From assembly GCA_033816765.1 (NCBI GenBank), contig CM066292.1, positions 744,001-808,000 of the forward strand: a stretch of 64,000 nt of DNA, written 5' to 3'. Positions 36,116-47,658 of the stretch are shown in pieces (the stretch's first letter is position 1; each line of letters opens with the position of its first letter). Made by a program: the position numbers and the translations under genes. The stretch comes from Nothopassalora personata (lineage: Eukaryota; Ascomycota; Dothideomycetes; Mycosphaerellales; Mycosphaerellaceae). The notes beneath the pieces were generated by a model, which worked only from the letters and a program-made list of their open reading frames with translations, was not told where the DNA came from and made no database searches.

Positions 36116-36704
36116 TACTATTAGAGATTAGATTAACTAAACCCTTACGTTAGCTAACCTATATTTTAGATACCCTATTCTCTATAGAACCTATATCTCT
36201 ATTAAGTAGAACCTAGTTCTTACTCTAAGAGATAAGAAGGTAAAGAAGATACTTAAAAAGAACTTCCCCCTTATTAAGGTAGTTATTCTAGTTCTCTCGA
36301 TCCTCTAAGACAGTTCTTAGTATAAAGTAGTTATCTATAGAGTTTACTATATTACCTTTAAGGGAGATAGATTATAGAATATTACCTTTAAAATAGTAGC
36401 CTTTAATAAAGGCTTTGAACTTATAGATACCCCTATTTAGCTTATAAATAAAGAGACTCTCCTATCCTAAACCTAAGGCTCGATACTACTTACTTCTAAG
36501 ATAAGTAAAGAGACTACTAAGGTAAGGAGTAAAGAACTGTAGATTAGCGTAAAGTATCTAAGGGTATAAAGAGCGCTAATAAGAGAAGGGAGAGAAGAAA
36601 AACATATTATTAGTAGTTAGTACGCTCTTATTACGTAGTTCTAGAGAACTATAATTACGTTTCTATAATAGACTAGCCTTTCTTTTATATATAATTCCTT
36701 AGCG
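36116..36704 (+). repeat. Repeat family E, plus-strand copy, last part
   Basis: Continues directly after the target duplication of the SINE-like copy. The 36540-36640 block is the reverse of 13080-13200. It ends where family B sequence begins near 36705. Confidence 0.45.
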
Positions 36705-37439
36705 CTCCCTTCACCCGGCGCCTACGATAAGTATATAACGTAGCTATCGTCTCTCTACTATATAAGTCCTATAAGTAGTAAGAGAAGCTTACCTAGGCCT
36801 CCTTATATTATTATAGTATATACTATTATTAATAGCGATAGCGTTTCTTACGGCTCGTAGCTTTGTTCTACGGCTACTATAGCTATATTATCCTATATCC
36901 TTTCGTAGGTAGTAACTAGGCACTTTACTATAGGCTTATCCTCCCTAAGTAGGAATTCCTTATAGGAGACTAGCTTACTTTATAAGGTAGGAAGTAATTT
37001 TAAAGTATACTACGTTACGGCTACGCATTAACTACGTCTAGATAGAGTATTAGCTATGTTACCTTTTCCTACCCTATACTCTACTATAAAATTAAAAGAC
37101 TATGAGAATATAACCTATTAAGCTTAGCTTCTATTTAGTTACCTTATTATTATGTAGTTCTATAGCTTTACGTAGTTAACTAGTACCTATACCGTATATA
37201 TTACGCCTTCTAGGTATAGTTACTAATACTAAAATACCTCTACTACTACTAGTAGCTCCTAATAATAAGTCTCGTAGTTATACTAGTTAGGTATTATCTT
37301 ACGAGAATAGAAGGTAATAGGATACTACGGAGATATAAAACAACATCTATAATTATTAATCCGAAGGCGTCTATTTTAACCTATATATATAGTATAGGGT
37401 TAAAATGTCTAAGTATTAGTACTCCTAGGTGTTACGGTT

Positions 37440-37896
37440 TTAAAGAACGAGAAAGAGAGAGTCTCGAGGAATACGTACTAGGGAATATAGAAACCGGAGA
37501 ACGAGACCTAATCGTTCCGACCTCTAACGCGATTAGGTTACGTACGCGACTATAGCAAACCTATATAGTCGAACACGTAAAGCTAGGCAACTAGACGACT
37601 AGACGACCGGTTAACTAGTTAAATAGTCGACTATAGAGCTAAGACATAGTAATGTCTCCTTTATATTTAGGAACGCTAAGAACCCTTATAGCTTCGAGGC
37701 GTTTAACTTACTGTTTAATATTACTATTTAGAATATACTATAACCTAACCTCTACTATACTGTTTCTTAAGTCTTTATAAGACTAAGACAACTACTGCTT
37801 TATTACTCTCCCTTAACTTCTTATCGGCCCGAGAATAAAACCAATTAAGCTTATCTTCTTAACTTGTAATATTATTAGGTTATACTAAACCTAAGA
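37440..37896 (+). repeat. Family A solo LTR (RIPed)
   Basis: 457 bp from tgttacggttttaaag to ctaaacctaaga, flanked by a perfect 5-bp duplication ctagg (37435-37439 and 37897-37901). The downstream half matches other family A LTRs. It sits in a family B RNase H/RT relic. Confidence 0.8.
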
Positions 37897-38137
37897 CTAG
37901 GAAACTAGCTTTTAGCTACTAGAATACTTGCTCCTTATAAGTAGACTACCTAAGGGGACTTTACTTCTTACTATTTCTAGATCTATAGAATAAATCTATT
38001 AGTATCTTAAAGATATTTAAATTTCCTTTAATAAAGTGCCTATAGAAGTTATAGAATCCTAGGAAAGATTAAACTTTATAGAACCTTATAGATATAGACT
38101 ATTCTTTAATTACGGCTACCCTACTTCTATCTATCGA

Positions 38138-38906
38138 GTCGTCTATAGAGAGCGCCTTTACGCGGCGGATAACCTAAGTACCTTCGTTACGAAGAGAGAC
38201 TAAGTCTCTCCCCCCTCTTAAAATATTCTCTTAAAACACACTCTTAAAACACCCTCTTAAAACGCGACGTAGGTACGTCTAAACGTATAACGTAAAATGA
38301 AATAAGATAAGTAAGTTACCTCGTAGGAGGAAGGATAAATAAAGAACTAACTAACTATATCCTCGTACGACTAAGGGGAGAGAATTCTATACGAAGGAAG
38401 AACTATAATCTATATATACTACTAGGCTAGAACTAAAAGTCGCAATTATGAACTACGTATACTAATAAGGCTAGGCTAGAACTATAAGAGATATATAAAC
38501 TGCGTATACTACTAATAGCTATAACTAAGAGAGCTAGTCCTTCCTTTTAAGGGAATTTTTACTTACTCGGTACGTACGACGGGTATAGCTAGCTTAGCGT
38601 AGCATTTCGAAAATTTCTTACCTTTATAGTATAACGTAGAGCTTATCTAATATACGGGGTAAGGCAATAATCTATAATATAAGATATAAGACACGTCTAC
38701 CGGGTACGCGGCGCGCTACCGTAGTAATATATTTAACGTTTATCTTGTATACTAAGCTTTATACCTAACCTTCTAAAGAGTTTTTACGTCTAGATTTAAC
38801 GGGAGTTTTCTCTTTCTATTTTTAAATTTAGTTATAGGCTACAATCTATAGTATATAGTCTTAGACTTATATAGTACCTTAATAGAATAATCAATTTATT
38901 AACTAA
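38138..38906 (+). mobile_element. SINE-like retroposon (family D), RIPed
   Basis: Starts gtcgtctatagagagcgcc and ends with the family terminus (agtcttagacttatatag, tail caatttatt). The duplication tctatctatcga (38126-38137) versus tctatctattag (38907-38918) lies in family B RT sequence that continues on both sides. Confidence 0.75.
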
Positions 38907-39375
38907 TCTATCTATTAGTACGCCTACGGTACTTACGATAAGCTCTAGGAACTTAGTACTCTCCTAGAGAAAGCTATATTTTATTAGATTTATAACTAGG
39001 GTAAACTTTCGTAGCCTCTTAAGTACCGCCTATATAGCTTCTATATACTCCTCGCGCGTTATGCTATAGATAAGAATATTACCTTAATAGAGTATATAGA
39101 TACTATCTACTAGTCCTATAAGAGCCTTAGAAATATATCCCTAAAAAGTCGCTACTATATTAGTTAGACTAAATAGTATTAATAGGTACTTATCGTAACT
39201 ATACCGTATATAAAACGTAGTCTTCTACTTATCTCTCCGCTTAATAGGAATACAATAGTTAGTATCCTCTAATTTAATTATCGTAAAGAGCCTTGTACCC
39301 TATAGCCTATCTAGCGCTCGCTTTTAAGAGGTAGTAGATATTAGTTATTTACCGGAATCTTATGTAGATCTAGGT

Positions 39376-39450
39376 ATTAATTAATTAATTAATTATTCTA
39401 ATTACGTGCTTTATAAGTCTAAGACTATATAATACGAGTCGTTACCCTTA
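39376..39450 (-). repeat. SINE-like (family D) 3' fragment, reversed
   Basis: attaattaattaattattc tail followed by the reversed terminus acgtgctttataagtctaag. Only the 3' end is present. Confidence 0.55.
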
Positions 39451-39516
39451 GCTTTATACTTTTAGTAACTATACTATTTGTAGTTATATCCTCCGCTACT
39501 ACTCCTACGCTTAGTA

Positions 39517-40679
39517 ATCGTCTATAGAGAGCGCCTTTACGTAGCGGATAACGTAAAGTACCTTTTTAAAGGGAAACTAAGTCTATTCTACCTTAAATAC
39601 TACCTCGAACACTACTACTTCAATCTAACCTAAAGCGACTTTATAAGTAGAAGAAACACCTTAAAAAGCAACGCCTATTTTAAACTTTATTATATAACGC
39701 GACGAATACCTTACTACAATATAAAGAGGAGAAAAGAAGAGAGGAGAAGTAAGGATATATCCGGATACCTATTAATAAAGATACCTAGTACCGTACGAAA
39801 GGAGGGAGAACACGGCGGACTCTCTCTCCGAATAATAACGGCTATCGAAGTACCTAGGCAACTTAGAGGAACTAAGAGAGGTAGTAAACCGCGTAAACTA
39901 CTACTTAGTATAGCTAGAACTAAGAGAGGCTATAAACTACGTCGATTATAAGAGGTCTAGGTACTACGGGCCTACGAGGAACTAAAACCTCGTACCCCGT
40001 ATATATAAGATAGCTGAAGACTCTATAGAGGTACGGGCTATTTGAGGTACTACCTCTCTCTCTCTCTCTTAATTTCGACTCGGAGTACGTACGATAGGAT
40101 TGTCTAGCGCGGCGAAGGATAAGAAACACGGGCGTAATTTACCGTCTAGCTCGGGCGGTAAGACTATAAAATAAGACTACCGGGGCGCGGCGTACTACCG
40201 TAATAATATATTCGACATCTATCTTATAAACCCTCATTTTAAAGAGTTTTTATATTCGGGTACGCAAGGCTTTTCTCTTTCTATTTATATTTAGTCGTTA
40301 GTAATAACCCGTGTTATAAAGTCTTAGACTTATAAAGTACGTTAATAGAACAATTAATTAAGTAATTAATCTCTTTTAATTTTAAACCCGGAGTACGTAC
40401 GGGATTATCTAGCGCGGTTAAGAATAAGCTTAAAACACGGGCATAAATTTATCGTCTATTCTAAGTAACGAGACAATAAAATAAGACTACCGGAACGCGG
40501 CGTACTACCGTAATAATATATTCGACCTTTCTCTCGTAAATTTCTCCTTTTAGGAAAACTCTTATATCCGGGTACGCGGGGTTTTTCTCTTTATACTTAA
40601 ATTTAGTCGTTAGCGACGACCCGTATTATATAGTCTTAGACTTATAAAGCACGTTAATGGAATAATCAATTAATTAATT
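39517..40679 (+). mobile_element. SINE-like retroposon (family D) with tandemly doubled 3' part
   Basis: One target duplication tacgcttagta (39506-39516 and 40680-40690) encloses a full-length copy (to about 40362) plus a second copy of its last ~310 bp (about 40371-40679). Both units end in the conserved terminus and an attaatta-type tail. This indicates a dimeric 3' region inserted in one event, or a later internal duplication. RIPed. Confidence 0.7.
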
Positions 40680-41536
40680 TACGCTTAGTACTTTAAATAC
40701 GTAAAGCTAGAATTACTAATTCTTCTCTAGTAGTAGGAATATTATAGAACTTAATAATAGCGGACCGTAGGCTAGGCGTAAGCTTTACTAGTAGATACCG
40801 TATACGCTACGCTTTTAAGTAATTGCCTAACTAATTCTCTAGAATATCTAACTTAGTTACGAATTAACGTACTATTTAGTTATCCTTCTATTTTACTACC
40901 TCGTATTCTAATGTAATGTAAAGTACGGGATTTATAGGATTACTATCTACGTTCTAGTAGAACTCCTTAAAGTCCTTATATATATACCCTAAAAGATTAA
41001 GAACGCTATAGCTTACGTACTATTGCTTACTTACCTCTCCGCTAAGGTATATAACCCTATATAGGTCCTTTAATGTACTTATTATATATCTAGTATCCAA
41101 GAGGGTAAAGATTAGTATAAGCTCTCTAAGAAATACTCGTACCTTCTTTATTAAGTTCCCTATAAAAGACGTTAGCTTATTAAGGCGCGGTCAAGTTATA
41201 TACGCTATAGCTACACCTCGTACTATAATATTATTATTAGTAGCTATAGATATAGGAGTAGGGGTGATAGTAGAGAAGTAGTTATCTCTAGCTAGTACTC
41301 CTATAGGCTCTAGAGGCAGTACGCTTATAGTACGTAAGACCTCTAACTACTTAATCTCCTACTATATCTCTTACTCTTCGATTTCCGTCCCTAAGGCCTC
41401 TCTTTTATAACTAAAGCCGCGTAATGCATCTACTACAATACCCTAGGGCTTTGAGATACCGTAGGTACTATACTATTACGCTTAGTATTAGGCTCTATAG
41501 CGTATATAGATTGTAATAAGAGAAGAATTAGAACTA

Positions 41537-41717
41537 TATAAGAATTTTATAATATATAGTACGCCTATAACCTTGTAGTTATAGATAAACTTAATTCTTA
41601 CCTTCTTCGTTAGACGCGTTACGCGTCACTTTATATATATATATACATGCTACTTACCGCCTACCAAGCCGGACGTAACTAGATATTACATATAAGAGTT
41701 AGCTATAAGCCCTTATA
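41537..41717 (-). repeat. Family B LTR (5' LTR of the third copy), RIPed
   Basis: Aligns with the 196-bp family B LTRs (taatatatagtacgcctataacc, attcttaccttcttcgttagacgcg) and ends cccttata. It borders the gag relic. Confidence 0.6.
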
Positions 41718-42849
41718 GCTCGTTACTAAAATATCGCTACCTTAGTAGTCTACTATAAAGCTCTTAATAGAGCCTAATTGGAATATAGTAAAAGGACCTA
41801 GCGCTACTACAATAGCTAATAGGAGAGTATAGCCTAAGAGTATTATACAATTATATATAAGTTAGCTTATTTACGTATAAGTAGCTATAAGAGCTAAGGG
41901 AATGTATGATAATCTAGTAAAATTAGGTTTATAATTAGGCTTCTAAATCTTAAGATTTATTTATTGCTTAGTTATTATGTAATTGGATTAGTAATTTGCT
42001 TATATCTATTCTTTTAAAGTATTTATAGTCTTAGATAGGTATAACTAATATACTATCTACCTTAAATAGAGCCTTTAACTAATTAATATATAAGCCTAAG
42101 TAAGCTAATAACAACTAAGTAACTTACTAATTAATACCTATTATACGTTATCTATCTTTCCTTCTTGATAGATAAATATATTTAGGACATATACTATATA
42201 TAAAGTTTATCTTTATTATAGATTAGAGTAAAATAGTATCTACAGTAGTATATTATAATCTACTAATTAATACCGGAACTCTCGATAATAACAAATACTT
42301 TAAATGAGTAGTAGGCAGGACTACTATAAAGCCAATTAGGTAGAGCTCTATACATATATATATATATATAAATACACTAGATACTTTAGGTCAATTTCTA
42401 GGTAGTAGTTAGCTTTACGTATATAGAGTAAGTTAGGATAGGTATAAAGAAGAGAGGATATAAAGAAATAAAGATAGGTATAAAGTATTAGTAATTACCT
42501 AGGAAGATGTAGCAATTAATAGTTACGTTAAGTCCGGTGTAGCTTAGTATTAGCGCTTCTTCTTATTTAGCCCGCTAATAATTTAAATAATTATAAGGTC
42601 CTACCTTATAGGTAATATTTACCTCTAGCCCTACGCTTAGATAGAATAGTAGTATACTCCTATATAAGGTTAAAAATGATTATATCTATTAAGATGAAAT
42701 TATATATATCTATATATTTCTAAAGGATAATATATTGTTACTACTCTACTTAGTAATAGTATCTCTTTATATACGTTAGATACTATACGCCTCTATTTAG
42801 TTTGTATATATATAGCTTATATACATCTAATCTATACTATTGTCTCTTC
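41718..42849. other. RIP-degraded DNA, nothing recognised
   Basis: No frames and no motifs that I can name. It contains short TA-rich runs near 42355-42370. It is likely old transposon sequence. Confidence 0.4.
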
Positions 42850-42863
42850 TTACCTTAATTTCT

Positions 42864-43624
42864 GTCGTCCTATAGAGAGCGCCTTCACGCGGCGGACTAC
42901 GTAAGTATCTTCGTTACGACGAAGAGAAACTAAGACTCTCTCTCTCGAAAAATACAAGCCTACTCGACTCGAAACAAGAAAAGACAGGTCGGACGAACCG
43001 AACGAACGAGATACGCTCAAAATCTACAAACAAGAACTCCGGAACTGCGAGAAGGGAAAGCGACGTACATAGCGTACACGTCGCTCGAACAACGAAGGCG
43101 CTGTCTACCTGTCGTCCCGGCAAACCACGTAAACTGCCGGCTGGAACCAAGAGAGGCGTTTAGGGGCGCAAACCACGTATACTGCACGGCTGGAACCAAG
43201 AGAGGCCGAGGGGGGGACGACAGCGAGGCCACTGCGACCGAGGAGCTACACTCGAGACCGGAGAACGCGACTGGATTGAAACAGAGGCAACGGGTGTTTC
43301 TTGGGATTTTGCTCGGTGCGTACGGGTACGGCCGGCTTGGCTTTTTAAAACAAGAACGAGACACGGGCGCAAAACTTGTCTCGCCCGGGGCAAGGCGACA
43401 AACCGCAATTCTCGACAAGACACGACTACCGGGTACGCGCGTACTACGCCGCAATATATTCGATTTACGGTTCGAATAGCGAGCGTTGCTCGCATCTTTT
43501 AAGGAGTTTTTACGTCCGGGGTACGACGGGGCTTTTCTCCTTCTCTCAAATTTTGGTCTCGTTCTCGAGACCCGTGTTGCATAGTCTTTGACTCAAATAG
43601 CACGTTAATGGAATAATCAATCAA
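42864..43624 (+). mobile_element. SINE-like retroposon (family D), full length, un-RIPed
   Basis: 761 bp with a 14-bp target duplication ttaccttaatttct (42850-42863 and 43625-43638) and a caatcaatcaa tail. It differs from the copy at 35320-36100 at only a few positions (for example near 42897, 43314 and 43468). It has normal CA and TG content. Confidence 0.88.
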
Positions 43625-43638
43625 TTACCTTAATTTCT

Positions 43639-44240
43639 TATTAGCCCTTAGCTTACGTTAGGGCCGTATAATAACGAGTTAAGTTTAAAGGCTCCGCTAT
43701 CTAATTTAATTATCTATCGTAGTAGTATAAACATACCTATTTAACCGTAAAGGGGGATAGTCTAAATAGTATAAAAACTAATTACGTACTAGTAATAGAG
43801 AGTAAGAAATAAATAACTACTAAAGCGGTTTCCCCTACTCTTGTTTAGTAGACTCTTATAACCGCTAGCCTAGCCTATAGCTAGTATATAAAGTCGTATA
43901 TAGTCCGAGCTAGTAACGTCTTAATTACTACTAAGGGTATTATATAGCTTTAGCCTATGTTATAATAACGGCGGAGGCTATAGCTCCTTCTATACTACAT
44001 TACCCTGTTTATTGCGACGATACTATTATTATAGATACATATACTACTATTACTATAAACTTATCCTTATATATTTTCCACGAAAGGTAAGAACTTCCTA
44101 TCTAAGCCTTAGCGGCTATACTATACTACGGGTTACTATAGTAAGACTCCTTTAGGAAGGATACTATAGGAGAAGTTAGTTTTCTAAAATTGTAGCGTTC
44201 TATTAGTTAATACTACTACTGTAGGGTTTCTTTAGCTCTA
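43639..44240. other. RIP-degraded DNA up to the island border
   Basis: No gene or motif seen. The CA/TG-poor pattern fades at about 44230-44280, where the un-RIPed island begins. Confidence 0.45.
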
Positions 44241-44249
44241 CTCAACTAA

Positions 44250-45031
44250 TTACAATCTTGAATGCTTGTGGTCCGCATAAAGCTAGGCTGTCGGCGTAAT
44301 TAGTATAGAATGCTTTCCGCGTAGATATAGTAGATGCTTCCTATATAGATTGTGCGAAGGCTTCGCAAGGCGGGTACGCTCCTTGGGTATTTGTTGCTTT
44401 AAAGAAGCTACGTGGATGCTTAGATCATGTCGCAGGTTGGCAAGTGTTGTTGTGCCTAGAGTTCGGAGTACTGATTTGGTGATTCCCACGTCGCTGTGAA
44501 GGTAGTGTAGGTGCAGGTGCATGTGCAGGTGCATGTGCAGGTGCATGTGCAGGTACACATAATGTACAGGTGTAATAGTTCGAGATCTCGACTTAGGGAG
44601 GAGGAGGAGGAGCTTATAGAAGCTGATACACCCGCACAATCTAAGCGCAAGCACGGCAAGCACTGTTTCTGTTGCCGGATCCCTCCACGCAAGGATACAG
44701 CGCAGACGCCGGGTCTACTTCTTCTCGCCATCGTACAGAGTTCTATCGTGGGAACTTGTCCTGGCCGTTACGTAACGCTCTCACCAAGAGCGTAAACACC
44801 AGCAAGCTGTATGCACGCAAGCTGTATGTATTTGGCGCATCCCTCGGTCGACTTCGAGTAGATTCTTCTCGGAAACACGAGGCGACACGGACCCCTTTGC
44901 TTTCTGCCAGTGGGATAGCACTCTGAAGACTCCTCACCTTAACTGGACCATCCTCTCCATCTTCCTCTCGCAATGCTCTGGCCGAACAACCACTAGACAT
45001 CAAGCCCAGCAGTCTGTCGCCAGAGGCAAAG
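44250..45031. other. Un-RIPed intergenic DNA with a minisatellite
   Basis: Composition is normal from here to about 47660. Several short overlapping frames exist on both strands, but none has a good start context, domain or homology I can name; the longest (minus 44283-44663) runs through the minisatellite and looks spurious. It probably holds upstream sequence or unrecognised exons of the genes to the right. Confidence 0.45.
44511..44556. repeat. 12-bp minisatellite (gtgcaggtgcat)
   Basis: Nearly four perfect units of gtgcaggtgcat in a row. The repeat is rich in CA and TG and is unmutated, which shows that this stretch escaped RIP. Confidence 0.9.
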
Positions 45032-45321
45032 ATGCGTGGGAAGCGCTATGTCACATGCTGCACGCTCCCGCTGCCCCTCTCTCTGGGCATTCTGTATCTG
45101 CCATTCCTGTTCTTGCGTGCGTCTCTGACTTTCTGACCGACATCGACATCTCAAGTGAGCCAAAGACGACACTGCGCGAGAAGGAAGTCATAGAACAGCA
45201 GTCGGTACATGCACCCGTACAGCCACACATACACTCGCCCCCCAGCACGCCGAATCACACCGCAAACACATCACTGCGCTACACACCCCGCTGTGAAACA
45301 CACGATCACCCTCTCGACAGC

Positions 45322-45708
45322 ATGAGCCTCCTCATTCTCACCAGCGCCATCTTCGGCATCCTCCTTATCTTGACCGCCATCTGCCTCCAGGACATTATCG
45401 CTCTTCCAGCCCACAACCCATACCGCCCACTCGTCCTCGGCGTCCTCGGTGTCCTCGTCCTCGTCCTCTCTGTAACACTGTCTGCGCACTTCTCTTCACC
45501 AAAGCCGCACGACCTGGCATACAATTTCCCAGGCACAACTCGAGCGCGCATCGCGACGGCCACGGTGGCAGCGGGAAAGCGGGAGGAGGATCTTTACTGG
45601 ACGGTATGCGTGGATGAGGCTACGGGTGCCATGTCGACGTGTGTGGTGAGCAAGGAGGATGCGACGTATTATCCGCATCCGAGGGAGATCGGCCGGGCCG
45701 GCGTGTAG
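45322..45708 (+). CDS. Small membrane protein, uncharacterised
   Basis: 128 residues from an ATG with A at -3 (gacagcATGAGC). The frame stays open upstream to 45055, but that extension is low-complexity and lacks a good start, so the inner start is preferred. Two hydrophobic segments are evident, residues 2-22 and 36-56, joined by a short loop with HNPYRP. The C-terminal ~70 residues are soluble, with two cysteines (in TVCVDE and STCVVS) and no known motif. It is likely a two-pass membrane protein. I do not recognise the family. It lies 400 bp upstream of the coiled-coil gene on the same strand, in the only un-RIPed genic island. Confidence 0.6.
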   Translation: MSLLILTSAIFGILLILTAICLQDIIALPAHNPYRPLVLGVLGVLVLVLSVTLSAHFSSPKPHDLAYNFPGTTRARIATATVAAGKREEDLYWTVCVDEATGAMSTCVVSKEDATYYPHPREIGRAGV

Positions 45709-46104
45709 TGGACGCGTGGGGGGAGTGGGATCGCGAGCGAGCAGAGGAGTCCTAGGACATGGGCGGAGAGGAACATCGCGATGACGAAGGCGCATGGTCG
45801 GGTGTGTTTGCTTGGTGGGGAGTCGTGTACGGGACAATGTATGTTGATTACGTGCGTGTTGACAATTGGACACTGGAGTGGAAAGCGGAGCCGTGAAGAA
45901 GTGATGGAGTCTAGGTGCGCTGCATTTTGTTTAGCTGTCGCTTGAATTTTGAGGTAGATAGGCAAAGCTGAACGAACCGTGGGTTTCAGCCAAGAGTTCG
46001 GCGTGGCGATACATCAAAGTCCAGTATCCTCCAGCCGACTGTCATCGACATTTGATGGCTCCACGCTCGACTCGTGTGTTCAGCACCCATGCCACCTAAC
46101 ATTC

Positions 46105-47658
46105 ATGTCTCCAGAAGTGACCGAGCACAGTTCTCCTCCTAACTTTCGACAGCGGCAACAAGTAGCCCGCACTCGCACCGATGTCACCTGGGACAAACAA
46201 GAAGCCGAACTTACTGAGTTGCACAACCTGATTGCAGCACGCGATGCCGACGTCGATTCGTTGAACAATGCCGCGCAAGAAGCACGCAAAGTTGCCCGCG
46301 AGCAGAAGGCCAGTCTCGAGGCGCAGGAGAAATACATCGATCAGCTCACTCATGAGTACGAACGCGTACAGCAGGAGCTGAAAGAGAGCTATGACAAACT
46401 CGCCGCTGCAAACGAGTCTTACAAGCAAGAGGAGGAAGAACATGCCATAACCAAGACCGAGCACCGCAGGAGTGTAGAGAAACATGCCAAACGCTTGCGG
46501 TTGTTGGAAATGCAGCTGAATAAGCTTGGTGGACCGCAAGAAACAATGAAGCTCGTGGGGATGAGCGAGATCCAGACAGTGTTTGAGTATGCGGCTCATC
46601 CTCCAGGAGCAGAAGCGTGCGAGAGGGGCCACAAGAGGCGCCAGAGTCGGGTGCCGTTGCAGACAGATCGGGAATATGATCAGGACAGCGACTCGGTCCT
46701 GGAGGCGGATGATGTTCATCGAAGACCTGGATTTGAGGTCCTTGGAGCGAGTGGTGAGGGTGACAAAGCTCATCGCACGGAGTGGACAGCGGTGCGACGA
46801 CCTCGCTACAAGCACAGCAGTGGCGGCTCAGACCCAAACAGCTTTCAGCAATCGCAACCCGGGCGCATTCCTACTGTCCTTCTCCCGACAGCTCGGACAC
46901 TCCACTCCTTCAAGCTCGTGATCCTTCTACTTGCCAACGTCATCGCCGTAGTCATCGCTTACCACATCAACCTTCCAGCATTACTCGCCGCTGTACTTCA
47001 TCGAGCCCACGGACGACATCATCATCAGCATTGTCTGCAGATAGCAAGTCCAATCTCAGTCAGTCAGCACCACCATCAACATCAACAATACCATCAGCTG
47101 ACCCGTTGCCACACAATCGCTGCCCTATGCCAACTCTTCCCGAATCCTGCGGATCAGCCATTCTACACTACTGCTCTGCAATTCTGGGAGCAGAAGAGCA
47201 CATCTGTCGCATACTGTCCGCGTCCGGTGTCTTGCTCGACCTCCTCCGCCTCCTCTACTCCCCCGAACAACAGCTCCGTAACTTCTGACCAGCAGCAGCA
47301 TGAACTTGAGCAGCAATGGCGCCTCAACATCGCGATTCGCCTCGAAGCGATTTTCATGCTCATCTCTCGTGAGTCTAATACCAACCCCTTTCAGCCTAAA
47401 ACAACTCATTACATACACCGCCAACATGGCGAAGTCTCGACAGAGCGATGGTGGCACGGTCCATCGTCAGCACTACCCGTAGACCATGACCCTGTAGCTC
47501 AAGGGCAGCATAGCAGATGGCAGTGCAAAATCGCCCTCATGGCGTTGGAAAGCGCGCTCGGTGGCGCAGGATATCTTGAGCATCCGCAGGCGAAGGGCGC
47601 CAAGGCAGTACAAGAGGGACTCAGTAGGATGTGTCAGAGTCTTGCTAGGGAAATGTAG
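46105..47658 (+). CDS. Coiled-coil protein with a membrane-like segment, uncharacterised
   Basis: 517 codons from ATG at 46105; an upstream in-frame ATG at 45979 would add 42 residues. 1554 bases without a stop at normal GC make a real gene likely. Residues about 30-140 are strongly heptad-like (EAELTELHNLIAARDADVDS onward), a long coiled coil. An acidic/basic linker follows, then a hydrophobic stretch near residues 268-290 (LVILLLANVIAVVIA), a His/Gln-rich segment near 300-330 and a Ser/Thr/Pro-rich part. GTGAGT near 47369 with CAG sites downstream could mark an intron, so the C-terminus is uncertain. No family recognised. The last codons lie at the edge where RIP-like composition resumes. 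Confidence 0.6.
   Translation: MSPEVTEHSSPPNFRQRQQVARTRTDVTWDKQEAELTELHNLIAARDADVDSLNNAAQEARKVAREQKASLEAQEKYIDQLTHEYERVQQELKESYDKLAAANESYKQEEEEHAITKTEHRRSVEKHAKRLRLLEMQLNKLGGPQETMKLVGMSEIQTVFEYAAHPPGAEACERGHKRRQSRVPLQTDREYDQDSDSVLEADDVHRRPGFEVLGASGEGDKAHRTEWTAVRRPRYKHSSGGSDPNSFQQSQPGRIPTVLLPTARTLHSFKLVILLLANVIAVVIAYHINLPALLAAVLHRAHGRHHHQHCLQIASPISVSQHHHQHQQYHQLTRCHTIAALCQLFPNPADQPFYTTALQFWEQKSTSVAYCPRPVSCSTSSASSTPPNNSSVTSDQQQHELEQQWRLNIAIRLEAIFMLISRESNTNPFQPKTTHYIHRQHGEVSTERWWHGPSSALPVDHDPVAQGQHSRWQCKIALMALESALGGAGYLEHPQAKGAKAVQEGLSRMCQSLAREM

Larger units (their letters stand above)
36705..41536 (-). pseudogene. Family B gypsy relic, third copy, broken by four insertions
   Basis: Matches the full family B element: 36705-37439 and 37897-38137 to the region from the integrase end through RNase H to RT, 38907-39375 to reverse transcriptase, then (protease region deleted) 39455-39516 and 40691-41536 to gag. 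Inserted into it are a family A solo LTR, a SINE-like copy, a reversed SINE-like fragment and a tandem SINE-like copy. Heavily RIPed; integrase, the accessory gene and the 3' LTR are absent. Confidence 0.75.

Noticed and set aside
44283..44926. Frames of 84-126 codons on both strands left of the membrane-protein gene
   Set aside because: Overlapping, low-complexity (run through the 12-bp minisatellite), no convincing start or domain; unrecognised exons are possible but not supported.
46080..47457. Antisense and alternate-frame ORFs over the coiled-coil gene
   Set aside because: The plus frame has the only coherent coiled coil and the longest open run; the others look like by-products of its composition.
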